From Adineta steineri (lineage: Eukaryota > Rotifera > Eurotatoria > Adinetida > Adinetidae): a DNA stretch of 64,000 bases. Shown one piece after another: positions 11,835-25,457 of this stretch. The stretch spans positions 669,788-733,787 of the forward strand of contig CAJNOI010000013.1 of assembly GCA_905250115.1 (NCBI GenBank), read 5' to 3'. Within the stretch, counting starts at the first letter, position 1. Every line of letters starts with the position of its first letter. The notes under the pieces are model-generated. The model did not search any database, was not told where the DNA came from, and saw only the letters and a list, made by a program, of their open reading frames with translations. The position numbers and the translations under genes were made by a program.

Positions 11835-13311
11835 TTAAAGTTGAGAATCTATACCAAGTTCACGTTGTTGATTACCAGTTTTCAATTGTGTTCTTACAGA
11901 TGTTAATTTTGATTCTTTATCACTATGTAAAGGATGGCCAGCACGTTTCGATGTTGTTGTTGTTGTTTCAGTTCGGTTACGAAATTTTTTACAACAATTT
12001 AATTGTAATGTTCGAACCATAAAACAACCTTAAATAAAAAATAAAAAAAAGGATAGGACAAAAATTCTTCGAAATTAAATCACATTGGAAAGAGAGGACT
12101 TATTTTCATTGAAAATTACCATAGATTAATGGATCTAAAACAGAATTTGATACAGCAAGCATCATAACAATTAAAAGTGAACGTTCATTATGTGATGGTT
12201 GATCAACTGGTGATGTACTTATTGTTGTTGGTATTTGAGTTTTTTCATGATCAATACGAGCATCAGTTATAAGAAGAAAAAATACAATACAGTAATAGGG
12301 TGTCCAACAAAGAATAAAACAAACGACTAAAATAAAAGAATATTTAAATAGTTTTTTTTCTTTGATCAATTTCTTACCGATTAAAGCAGTTAATTTTAAT
12401 GTTTTTAATTTTGCTCGTGTTATTGTTTTGATATTATGTGAATTGATTTCATCTTGAACTACAGATGGTCCATTAGGTGTTCGTTCATGATTATAATTTT
12501 TACTACGTGATGTTAATGGTATATTTGTTTGATTTAAATCACAACTATTTCTACCACCAGTACATTTAGCAAATCGAAAAGTTCGTCGATCTGATCGTTT
12601 ATGTAAGACATATAAAATGCGAAAATATGAATAAAAAATTGTTAATAATGGTGCTATATAAGCAAATAATGACACAGCTATATTATAAGCTAAACGTTTA
12701 GCTGGATCAGATGATAATGTATCACCACACATTTCACGACATAAAGCGTCATCTGTTAATCGTCTAAAAATAATTAACTAAAAAAAATAAAAATAAATAA
12801 TGAGAATACATATTATTATGAAAAGTCTTACTTGAGGTATACAAGCTATAGCTGAAATTAACCATGAACCAACAACAAATAATTTATTTCTTGTATTTGA
12901 TTGATATACAGTTAAAGGATGTACAATTGATAAATAACGATCTAATGATATGCCAATAACTGTACATGATGAAACATAAATTCCTAAACCTTTTAATGCC
13001 GCAAGTATTTTACATATTTCATCATTATGCCAACGTCCAATTGTATAGGCATAAATTTCGCTTGGAATATAAACAAGTGTAACAAATAAATCAGCAGCAC
13101 ATAAATTTAATAGAAGTATATGATCACGGAAACGACGTCTTGAATAATGAAATAATTTAAACAATACACGTAAATTAGCAGATAATGCAAGAATAAATAA
13201 AAATCCATAACCAAGTGCTAACCAACGATAAAAAGCTCCATCGGGTCCACGAGTTCCACGTTCAGAACAAGTTGTATTTGTTGATGATAATAATGATAAA
13301 TTATATGTCAT
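11835..13311 (-). CDS. GnRH/AKH/corazonin-like rhodopsin-class GPCR
   Basis: Exons 13311-12832, 12777-12378, 12326-12120 and 12028-11835 join to 426 residues. The N-terminus has glycosylation sites (NLS, NTT). TM2 carries LLNLCAADL, the TM3 end carries LDRY at about 123-126, Cys100 and the second-loop cysteines can form the usual disulfide, TM6 has ILCWTPYY, and TM7 ends LDPLIYG. CWTPYY together with DP-x-IYG is typical of the GnRH, adipokinetic-hormone and corazonin receptor group, with vasopressin-type receptors the next possibility. A Cys pair just after TM7 could be palmitoylated. The third intron is only 51 bases and in frame, so a conceptual translation reads through it. Removing it restores a clean TM6 (LIVVCFILCW). 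The expected role is neuropeptide sensing at the plasma membrane through a G protein. Confidence 0.88.
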
Positions 13312-16300
13312 TGATTACAAGATTTAAGATAATACCATTTAAGATTTATGATCATGTATATATATATATATCTATATATCTATATATCTGAAGTTTAATA
13401 TATAAAGTCTTCGCTTCTCTAAATAATATTTTTTTCTCTCTTCTCTTTTTCTTTCTCTTTAGTATTTCCTACCGTCACTATCAAGAAGTAATAAGTGGGA
13501 GGCACTCCGAAAATATATTGCATAGCATCCATAGAAGAATTTTTCTAAGCAGGAAATAAAATCAGTCATGATTGATAGTGTCTTCTAATAGACTATCAAA
13601 ATATACTAGACAAATACTATTCATCCGAGAGAAGAAAAAAAATACCTTAGTATTTCAAATAATAATAATACGGAAGAAGAAAACAATTTAGATTAGCCGA
13701 GATGAACAATCGATAGCTCGGTTTCTATTAAAAATAATAATTACTTCGAAAAAACATGTAAATAAAAAAATACATTTTGCTTTTTATATTATCATTGATA
13801 ACGAACTGTTTCATTAATCGACGATATATACAAATATTCTATTATTTCCATAACATACATATATATATATATGTACCTCAGAAATCGGCATAACCTTGGA
13901 CATCAAAAGATGTTTGAAGGATATATTCATCAAATAATAGCGAAAAGAAACGATAAATAATACAATAAAAGTAATGATGGATGGAAACATAAGAAGTCAT
14001 GACTTGTTTTTATTCATTCAATACCGATGAATATCATGAAAGAAGAGTTATCTAAGCATAAAAGTATCATGCAATATGACAAAAACTATATTTGATCTGT
14101 CAAAATTGAGTACTATATTCAATTAGTCAATATAGAACATTTGATTTTTACTTTAAAAACCTGTATCTTGACTGTCTACTAATTATATATGGACTATCAT
14201 ATTCAACAACATGTTACATGACAGATGACTACCGGGTAATGTAATAGATATACTTTTTTTTTCTACTTGTGTCGAGGCATAAAAAAAACATCAGTAAGAT
14301 GATACTTATTGACACCTATAGGCGTTTTGTAAACAGTAATGTAATAATCCCAAAGAATGTATTAACAATTTGTCTATGCTGATTTCTCTAAAACTTATCA
14401 CAAGCCAGATTGACCTTAAAACTTATATTTAGAAAAAATAAATACGAGCATATCTAGTTTCTAGCAATTATCGAATCTATTAGACGAAATGTTTTCGACT
14501 ACAATTATAATATAGAAACGATTATTTGCATATTCCATTAAAAACTTTCTAAAGACAATTTTTTGGCTTATTTATTATACCACATAAATCCTATATAAGA
14601 TTGTCTATTGAATGATACGTACTTATACTAAAAGACATAGCCGGAAAAGGTACATTCTAATCTAATTCGAGTTATGAGATATGTCACAATCATGCGTGAT
14701 ATGTTCTTACTAATTTTCTTTCAACAAGCTGTTTCAATTGCGTCGTTTGAATAATACTTCGCTTCAGTAAATAGATAGAATAATCCAAATTTCATCTTGG
14801 ACAGCTACATTGCAAGAGAATTATACGTTAGATAAAAATTTACGTTATGCGTAACGTAACAATTAAGCCTTCATGTTTTAACCTATAGTTTTTTCGTTAA
14901 GAAAAAGTAATAGACATTTCTTATAGTTTCTGACAGTTTTTATTTCCCATTCAAGAAGTTCCGTTTCTGATCAGTCGAATCATTATTAATCGGGCACGAC
15001 AGAAAGGCGAGGTATAAGTGTACTTTTCCTATACTACCGAACAAACGGTAATGAAAATCCTAATAAAATAAATCAATTGATCTTATATTCAAAAATCTAA
15101 TAGAAAAAAAACAACACAAGTAGCTTATACTGAAAATCGAATGTCATTATTTTACATAATAGCGAAGAGTAATCAGAAAAATCTCACCTTGAAAATTAGC
15201 AATTAAAATAGTTTTTTATGATGTACCTAATAGAACGATATTAAATAGGTGGGTTGTTCTAAAAGTTCTTACTAATGAAATCAGTCAGTGGAAATAAAAA
15301 CTCATAATTACACTCATTTATTTGGAAATGTACCTTAAATAAACCATACTTAGTATATTTCCGTCGAAAGAGACATCATCTAATGTTATAGAGGGGTAAA
15401 TGTGATTTGAGAACATTTATCTATGAGAAAAAAAGATAAATTATTATTATGAAAAAGCTCAACTAAAAATATCTCATATTCAATCTTTCTATCTTTAATA
15501 CATAATTACTTTAAATAAAAGCTTCTTTTTTTCCTTCATTATCAATTCTATTTTGAACAAAATTTTATCTTATATATTAATCATGATTGCATAGTAGTAA
15601 TTAAGAAAGTATTCAGCATAATCAATGAATTCTTTTATCATTTAAAGTAGTTCGAGAAAATAAAAAAAAATTAATTTATTCACTTCGTTATGTATAACTA
15701 TTATGTAGATAGAATGAAATAGCTCAATGAATTTGTCTATTATTAATATATATGTCGCATTATATAATTGTTAATGACATTGAATTTATTTTTTGTTTAT
15801 GATTAAAAATAATTTTTATAAAAACATACAATTGTCTTTAAATTTTCGATTTAATACTATACAGAACTTACTTGAAAGTTGATTACTAAGAGACGCGATG
15901 GGGACTTCCTTTTTTTGAATTTATTAACTGTATCTGGGCGTTCGCATACTCTTACTCACATCATTAACTCCGCCCCCATTTCGAAGATTGTGCAGAATTT
16001 ATTCCAAAACATACAGAGCATGAAATTGTACGAGTTCATCTGATATTCTTGTTTGATATACATGCACATCGATGTCCTCTACTCATTGTAAGACAAGACT
16101 CGAATCTAGGTATATTTGATTATCCGTTTTAAATGCAAATTACAAAAAGATAGTTTAAGAAAACTTAAGGATGTTTCTTTTATTAAGCTGTTTCAAGGAA
16201 AGTTCGAATTGAACAAAATTTTCCTCTAATGAACTAATGAGTTGATAATTTTAGACGCATTGTTACTGTGAAACCTTTCATTACACTCACGCTGAATTTA

Positions 16301-18462
16301 CATTATTAGAGAACTATAAGTAATCTTCGAAATTATGAATATTCGGTTTTGATAAAAGCCAGAAAACTTACTTTTCGTAAAATTTGTTATTCTATTTATG
16401 GAAATGTTTCAGATACACGACAAGTAAGATGAATGATTTTTTCATTTCTGTCTATCGATTTCATAATGAGTTAAATATGAGTTTTTTTATCAATATGGTA
16501 CCATCATTAGCAAATAATAGATGGTCGCATATGTCTGAGGATAAAATTAGTCTACGAGACAAAAGTCAACGTCATTTTTGATTTTTCTAATGAAAGCTAT
16601 TCTGTATGTGATTTATTTATATAATCAAGTGACATTTAATATAGACGCTGATGATACTGATCGATCGTATATTACCGAACCTGGGAAGTTCGAACTCGGT
16701 GGATCCCTAATTATTATATTACAAATAATCAATTAGAAAATCGATATATTTTTTCTTTATTTAATTCGTAGAATTACAGATTGAACACATTTTTTATAAT
16801 AATATAGTTTGTTAAATAAGGTCAACGAAATATAATCTATTTTATATAAGAAATAAACTTTAAAAATATAGAATATAATATAATTATTATTTAACCTAAG
16901 GCAAAGATTAACATATAGAAAAAAAATCAATTAGAATTTGTATTAGACGGTAAAAGAACAGCTTATTTTGAACATAATTATGAACGAGCATCGGTTTTAG
17001 ATCACTTCGAAACTAATTGAATTATGTCTATGACATTTCTTCTTTCCATTGCACCATGAGGAGCACTATCTTTTATGAAATATGAATTTATTCTTTTCAC
17101 ATACTGATCACACTGTTAGTTAAATTATATCAATCATTTCTTCACCGTTTAAAATCGATTCCCTTTTTTCTATACAAAAAGTCTTGTTAGAATAATTTAT
17201 ATCAATGTGTGTTAATTGCTACAATTTTCTAATAGAAATTCATTATACGTCGATTTTTCATGCAAAATATAGAGCTTATGGTCGAAAGGAGTTTTCATAG
17301 ACATATATATCGGGAGTAAAAGTTTAATTTTAAAGTAAAAAACATTGGCATAATGTGTAAGTTTGCTAATACATTCCTTAATAGATCATTTGAGATAATA
17401 TTGAATGCAATTTTTAAGATCTTGCAACGGTGTACCACCAAATACTATTCAAGCTTGTATTTTAAATTAACAATCATGTTTTTCATTTACTAGATAAATA
17501 ATTATAGTTGATTTCCATAATGATTCTAACTCAGACTTAAAAAACAACAACGATGTTGTCATAATTTTACTAGTCGTTTCTCAATTATGTCTAAGAAGCA
17601 AAATGAATTTGAGCGGATATTTTTTTCTTCTTTTAATATCGAACTAATTAAATATAATTACATAATCATATCTAAAAATACCCCATGTAATTTGCATATG
17701 AAGTTCAAGTTCAAATAAAAAAACTAGCTAATAAAAATTACCGAATAATATAATAATTTTATATTAGTATTTATCGATTTATTTACCATTTAGAATATAT
17801 ATTGTTTAGGGAATATTAGAAGAAACGGAAAAATACTTTTCTGTCATTTCCGATTTTAGTACATACTAACAGACTACAATTATATGTATTAATCTACGTT
17901 CAAATGGCAACATATGTAATTTAATCTAAATGTTAAATTATTATTTTTTATGTTAGAAATAAAAATGTACGTCATAGTAAATTTATTCAAAAAAAAAGAA
18001 TTTCTGCATAGGTAATATTTTATTTATGTATGCAGTTCGTGTCAAACAAAAAGAAGATAACAAAATAGTGAAAGTGTTCTTTTTTCCTGTGACTACATAA
18101 CAAAATTCAACTCTTTGATTTAGCGACGAAGTGAGTGGAATGAATAATGCTACTAAATATATAATAAACAAGCGGCCTGAAAAATGAGGAAAAAAAAAGA
18201 ACAAAAAAAGTAATATAAAGCTTTGTCATTTATAAACCAACTCATCAGAGATTGTCATATCTTTACTCATTTATGTCTTTCTTTCTATTCTTCTTACTTT
18301 CTATTTCCTTTTTATTTTATAGATAATATGATTTTACTTTATTCGCATGCGTGTTTTTAGTCTGACATCATCATTTTCTGTCAGAACCGATTATGACAAG
18401 TTTACATGTTTGAGGATTACACGTGTATATAGCTGTCAGTTTGAATATATCAGTCATGCAAC
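13312..18462. other. 5.1 kb divergent intergenic region
   Basis: This stretch lies between the oppositely oriented starts of the receptor and EPAC genes. It contains AT microsatellites near 13356-13390 and 13858-13871. Open frames such as 16384-16581 and 17983-18204 show no homology I can recognise and have AT-driven composition. Its length is unusual for this compact window, so it may hold regulatory elements for one or both genes, but I see no specific site I can support. Confidence 0.4.
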
Positions 18463-21400
18463 ATGAAGTTATTAAGTGGTTCACCGTTAGTTGACAGATC
18501 ACAAACAATTAGTATATCATCACTGGATTGGACTGAATGTTTAGATAAACGGTAAAATAATTTACAATATTTTTAATTACTTTCCATAATTTATTCTATA
18601 CAGACCTACGGATCGTACAAGTGATGATCTTGATATAATATTTTCTCGATTAAAAGAAGTGAAAGCTTTTGAAAAATTTCATCCATTACTTATTCAACAA
18701 CTTTGCTATTACAGTTATTTTGAAAATTTAGAAAAGGGTGTTACACGTAAGAAAATCTATTATTTTTTAATAAAACTATTTTATTGATTTTCAAATAGTT
18801 TTTCGCACTGGAGATCTTGGTGCTAATTGGTTTGCTATTCTAAGTGGAAATGTTGATGTATGTGTTCCATCAGAAAATGGAAAAGTTCGTTGATATATTG
18901 TATATCGAGAGAGAGAGAATGAATTTTATTTTTTTTAAGGGTCATACACTCATTTGTACACTTGGAGCAGGTGCTGCTTTTGGTGAATCAATTTTATATG
19001 ATACACCTCGAAATGCTACAATAATAACATCATCATCAGTTATGCTTCTACGAGTTGAACAAAAAGATTTTAAAATCTTATGGGAGGTAACTGAAAATAA
19101 ATTCTTTAACATACCAAAATTCGGTTACATGTATAGCGTAATAAACAATATCTACATGGAGTAATTACAAGTCTAAGTCAATTAACAAGTGCTATAGGTA
19201 TGAACTTGATTGTTATACTAATAGAAGAAATTTTTTGTTTACATATATTTAGATCCAAAACGACGTGAATCAGAATTTGATCCATCGCTTATACCTCATG
19301 TAGCAACTTCAAAACTTTTAAAAGATGATCCAAGTTAATATTTTTTATCTTTATTTTCTTTAATAAAAATAAGCTTTTTTTCAGCTCGAAATCCTGCATT
19401 ACCAATTGTACCTGTATGAATAAGATTTTTATTTTCAAGAAATATTTTTTTCCTTTTGTCTAGAATACATCTGTTCGAATTCAACATGCAGCTTATGTTT
19501 TACGATCATGTATACTTGGTAGAGCTCAACAAATGATTCGTGATCGTAAATATCATTTAAAAATGCATCGAAGTTGTTTAGTTGGCTCAGAAATGGTTGA
19601 TTGGCTTATACATCAAAGTCCAAGTTAATATCATAATTTGTTTTATTTTTTATTATTAATATATTTCATTTTTAGTTCTTCATTCACGTAGTCAAGCTGT
19701 GGGCATGTGGCAAGCTTTACTTGAAGAAGGAGCTATTGCTCATGGTCTGAAAATAATTTATTTTGCCTTGAATTTAAATAATATGACGTTGCTTTTTTTT
19801 CTAGTATCACAAGAGCATTATTTTAAAGATAAGTATTTATTTTATCGTTTTTCTGGTGACGAAGAAGGACCATTAATAAGACCTAGTGATATTGAATTGA
19901 TTGAATGTGAAGAACAATTAACTGATGTTATTCTTACATTAACACAAATTGGACCTGATGCAATGTTACGAATGATTTTAAGAAAATTGTAATGTTTTTA
20001 GGTTTATAAAAAAATATATATATTTATTTTAATTGATTTTTCTAGACCACATGAGAGAACAATCGATGATTTAGAAATAATCTATGATGAATTATTACAT
20101 GTAAAAGCATTATCACATTTATCATCTCTTGTTAAACGTGAATTAGCTGGTGTATTAATATTTGAAGCACATCCATTTAAAGGAGAAGTTTGTAAGAGAA
20201 TAAAAAGAAAAAAAAATGAAATTTTTATTTTATCGATAAAATTTTAGTATTTACACAAGGAGGTGAAAGTAAATCATGGTATATTATATTAAAAGGTTCA
20301 GTTCAATGTGTTGTTTATGGTAAAGGTGTTGTTGAAATATTTCATGAAGGTGATGATTTTGGTAAATTAAATTTAGTTAATAATTCTCCAAGGTTACTTT
20401 TTATGAATTAAAAAATTTATATTTATATGAAATTTTCTTTGATAATCTAGAACAACAACAATTATTTTGAACGAAGATAATACACATTTTCTTCGTGTTG
20501 ATAAAGATGATTTTGATCGTATACTTCGAGATGTTGAAGCTAATACAATTAAAATAAAAGAATTTGGAAAAGATGTTCTTATTCTTGATAAAGTTCCAAT
20601 TAATGTTAAAACAATCGATGGAACATATCAAGTTTATTATAAGTATGTAGAAGAACGCAAAGTTCTAATAAATAGTTTTATTTTACTAACTATATAATTC
20701 TATATTTCTCAACAATCGTTCTTTGTAAAAAAAGTCAATTTAAAATAGAAAATTATTTTCAAGTGACAAGTAATTCATTTCCTTTATAATAATAGAGTTT
20801 CCGAAATACAGTAATAGCCAGGTCCTTCTAGAATAAAATATAAATAGCAATAGATTAGTTAATTTACTACTGATGCTACAAAGGTAATTACATTTATATT
20901 GCAATGACTATCCTCTATTAGACTTTTGACAGTTGTTAATTTTTTGGGTAATAAAAATATTTAAGGAGAAACAATAATGAGCACTACCTAATCTTCATTT
21001 CAGAACAAAAGGTACGTGAATATTTGCTGAATGAATTTTGATAACTAAAATATCTTATTAGTAGCAGTCAGGAATAACGATGCACTAAGCCCAAACTGTT
21101 TAGATCAGATACCGAGGATTTCGTCCCGTAAGCTACACAGAAATATAAACCCAAACAGTTTGGGTTTTGAACATGTATACCCGTAGTCCTTCATCTTGCT
21201 CTTATCGTAAATCATTCTAGAAGTACTCACCCACTTATTATGTTGAAATGGTGTTGTAGTTGTTTCACTTTTCAAGTCACTAATGGCTTTTTGTCTCGGA
21301 TCATCCGTACGATAGCACACTGGTTTCGTAGTTGACATACATAAAAAAGTCCTTGTTGTTAGGCAGTGTGTACGGGGAGCTTAAGCAATCAAGCAGGAGA

Positions 21401-24400
21401 ACTCTGAGCCAGAGTAGCCTTCTGTTCAGAACTACAGCTAGAAATATTTGTAGGAAAAAATATCGTGCTAATGAAAATGTCCTCGGACATCATCCTATAC
21501 TGAAAGGTAGTCGGAAGGCGGGGTATTCTTCTTCTATTTCACTTAGAAACAGTTTTTATACATATACGAAAAGAACTATTTACTAAATAATGTTTTCGTG
21601 TCAGTTACATAGTCTGTACGCATATTATCCATTTACAGTCTAAAACTTAAGACACCTATATAAAGAAATTTGCTTGTTAATTATAATAATTGTTAAAATT
21701 TTTAATTTATTAGATATTTTGTTATGTCTGGTACAAGTGAAAAAATGCTTGAACATTTTCTTGAAACATATATATGTGTAACTTACGAAGAAGGTGATAC
21801 AAGTCTTGATGATTTTCTTTCGACCTATGTTATCTTTATGCCAATAAATCAGATATGTGCAAGATTATTATCAATATATAAAGCTAAACCACAATCACGT
21901 TTAGGTGAAAATATTGATTTAGTTTTACAACAAAAAGTTAAAGTTATAAGATTTATACTTGAATGGTATGATGTTTCAAGAGAAACATTTTTTGAAGATC
22001 CAAAAATAAATGTTTTTCTCGACGTATGTAGTGAAAAGAAACAATTTTCTTTTTTATTAATCTTTTGTTTTCAAGGATTTACATCAATTAATTCGTGTAG
22101 ATATGAAAATTTTTTCACAATTAAAAGAAGAAATTAAATTAATTGAAGCAATTATTGAAAACGATACGTAAGAATATTTTTATTGAACTTTTCTATTTAA
22201 TACCTCTTTTTTTTTATATATAATAGAGAACATAAAGAAATACGGAAAAGTAAATTACCATGGAAACAGCGAAATAGTATTGATAAACCAAAAATGATTC
22301 GACCATCAAATGATGGTAATAAAAGAAGATTGAATTAAAATTGGTTGATTTCTTTTGTTGTTATAGTTATTTTTAAAGTTTATTGTGCTGATCATACATA
22401 TACAACAATGAAAATGAGAATTGATACACCAGCATCAAAAATTATAAAAGTAGCGGCTGATAAATTAGGTTTACGCTGTGATCAACCAGATGATTTAAAA
22501 TTATGTGAAGTTAAATCAACCGGAGGTTTGTGTAATTATAAGAATAAATATAAATAGAAAATATATTTTATTTTTTAGAACGAACTATATATAAAGAAAG
22601 TGATTTAAGTATTTCATATGGTTTATCATTAAATGGACGTCTCTTTTTGGCTCCTGCTGATCATCTTGATGCTCTGGTATGTTGAATATATATTTAGTTG
22701 GATTTACAATACAGATGAATCATTTAAACTATCGTATACAAAGAAAATCTTATGAGATTTATGACTTAGACGACAGTAAATGAAGTGTATGAGTAGGATT
22801 GAATTTCATCGTTTGGCCATAGTAAGACTAAGAGAAATCTAAATGAACTCGTACCCAATGACTATTAATTCAAAATTATGAAATTTTGCCCAAACATAGA
22901 CTTTCGGAGTATTGAAGTACTTTTTAGATCTATTCTTGAACAAAGGTTCAAACTAAAATCTCGTAATTTGACACTCTGGTAAATATATCTAGATACACCA
23001 AAAATTCAGTAAATTAAACTCTTGGAAACAGTTGAAGAATTTCTCTTGTAAGGTTATTAAATATGATTAAACAATTAGGACTATCATCTGTATACAGCGC
23101 ACTATTCAAAGTTTTATCGATTAACTAAGTTTATGCATATGGTGAAAAACTATATTTTTTCTATCTGTATCAACTTTGATGATAATTTATAATGCTTTAG
23201 TTTTTAATTGTAAGCAACAAAACTTCTTTAAAAGACAAGAGCTATTAAATTGACATATCAGTCTACTAAACTAAAATACTGTTTCCTTATTATCGAGAAA
23301 CAAAATGAATAATTATAAATCAATTTAGGTACCTTTACCTGAACAAGAAGGTTTATCTCGAGGAACATGGCTAAAACTAGAAATGTTTGGTTCAAAAGAA
23401 TTAGCTTATGCAATAACAATGTATGATTATGAATTATTTATGGCAATTAATCAGGTATAAATTCAATTTTTTGTATTTAATTTCATATATGTATATATTT
23501 AGCATGAACTTCTCTATCAAGTTTTTGGTCGATATAAATATGGAAAAATTACTGCTAATTTAGATATATTTATGAGACGGTTTAATGAAATACAATTTTG
23601 GGTTGTAACTGAAATATGTTTAACACCAAGTCCTGGTAAACGTGTACAACTTTTAAGAAAATTTATTAAACTTGCATCTTAGTAAAATTATAAAATTTAA
23701 TAAGATTTTTACTTTTCTATTTTATTATTTAGTTGTAAAGAATTTCGAAATTTAAATGCATTTTTTGCTATTGTTATGGGTTTAAGTAATATTGCTGTTA
23801 GTCGATTATCATTAACTTGGGAGGTATGTAAAAAAAAATTTCGAATTGGAAATAATGTTATTTTTCTAATATAGAGATTACCAAGTAAAATCAAACGTAT
23901 GTTTTCAGAATTCGAAACTTTAATGGATCCATCACGTAATCATCGAGTTTATCGGTCAACATTAACAAAAATGACACCACCAATTATACTTTTTATGCCA
24001 CTTTTACTAAAAGGTTTAGATTTTCAAAAAAAAGGCAAAAGAATATTTTTATATATCTCACAATATTTTTAGATTTAACTTTTATTCACGAGGGAAATAA
24101 AACATATTTAATTGAAGGTTTAGTTAATTTTGAAAAAATGGTAAATTATAATTATACTTTATTTATTCAAATAAGCTTTTTATTTTAGAGAATGTTATCG
24201 CATACAATGCGTACAATGAAAATCTGTCGTAGTCAAGCATTACGTAAGTAATTATATATATAAAAAGTTTTCTGAGTGTCTGTGCAAAGATGCTGAAATG
24301 AATTCACTTTGATAGTTTTGTAGAGTGAATAATTCTTTACATAATAATGTGTCAAACTAAAATATTTTTGATCAAAAAAAAACATCGATTTTTCAACAAT

Positions 24401-25457
24401 GCGGCTGATAGAAAAATAATAGTTTAGATATTTTATCAGAAAACGAAATTATCTTTTTAGACTTGGTAAACATTTTATTCAAAAACTTTTCCAATAGATC
24501 GTTACTTTGACATATAAATAGTATATTCTGAGGGACAAAGACATTTCGCACTAGGTATTCCGAACTATCGGACATATGACCGAGTGTCCGAAAATGATTT
24601 TTGTCCTAAATAACTTTCATTATGAACACCCTGTTTTTTTATTTTTTATTAATTTGTCATTCCGAACTCCCGTACATCTAATTCCTGATATCCTATCTTT
24701 TTTTTCTTATGTCGAGAGATCGGAACGAACATCTGCTACAGGAAATCGTAATGAAAAGTTGGTGCGAAATGTCTCATTCCCTATGTTGATTAGGTTTATG
24801 CATAAGATATTTTCGAATTTTCTTACGTGGAGATGGTTGGTAAAAATATTTGTAAGACTTACTACTTATATTTTATCCTAGTTTAATAGAAGATTGTATT
24901 CCGTATTGAATCCTTGATAAAACAATAACAGCTAAAGAGTTAATCAATGCAGAATTCTAATCGTATTTTATTTGGTACATCAGACAGTATTCTCACTAAT
25001 GTCTTAGGTTGTAGAAACTTATCAAGTTATACTCGTTTTATCAACGGACAAAAGTCCAAAAGTTCTGTCTTCACCAATTAACAGTACTCTTCTCGCTTTC
25101 ATACTTCGCGTAGAAGACGAATGTATATTAATGAATCGTAATCATTCGATGATGATCGATTCTATTGGAGATCTATATCTCAGTCTATTGAGAATTGATG
25201 ATCTTTAGAGATAATAGCAACATTTCAATTTTCTTTTTTTTAAAACAATAAATGAATTGTTTGTTTAAATTTTTATAGAATTACAAGCACCTCAAGGCGC
25301 AAAAAATATGTCTGAAATTGAAGAATATGTTCGGTTAGTATGATTAACTTGAAATTTCCTTATTAATTTATTATATACTTATAGAGAAATGCATGTTATC
25401 GATAATCAACGTATTCTCAATCAATTATCTAATAAATTAGAACCACGGCAAACCTAA
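18463..25457 (+). CDS. RAPGEF4: cAMP-activated Rap guanine nucleotide exchange factor (EPAC)
   Basis: About 26 exons encode roughly 1010 residues in the full EPAC2 order. CNB-A carries [14 protein letters not shown]. The DEP domain follows at about 19464-19950 ([20 protein letters not shown]). CNB-B carries [18 protein letters not shown], with Lys where PKA has Glu, as in EPACs. REM is at 21714-22315, the RA-like domain at 22367-22676, and the CDC25 GEF at 23329-25457 ([50 protein letters not shown]). The protein ends like EPACs ([20 protein letters not shown]). In the family, cAMP relieves autoinhibition and the GEF domain loads GTP on Rap1/2 at membranes. Three introns are long (20643-21713, 22677-23328, 24244-25278). 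One junction after CNB-A (about 19087-19197) is ambiguous because the strong GAG|GTAACT donor gives the wrong phase. Confidence 0.93.
21147..21167. repeat. perfect 10+1+10 palindrome in an EPAC intron
   Basis: Two perfectly complementary 10-base arms (AAACCCAAAC and GTTTGGGTTT) flank a single A inside the 1.07 kb intron at 20643-21713. A near copy of one arm (CCCAAACTGTTTAG) lies about 60 bases upstream. Confidence 0.8.

Noticed and set aside
16647..16712. Possible tRNA (B-box-like GTTCGAACTC)
   Set aside because: No matching A box, acceptor stem or anticodon arm could be folded around it.
24576..24881. 101-residue plus-strand frame
   Set aside because: It lies wholly inside an EPAC intron, is hydrophobic AT-rich sequence, and resembles no protein I know.
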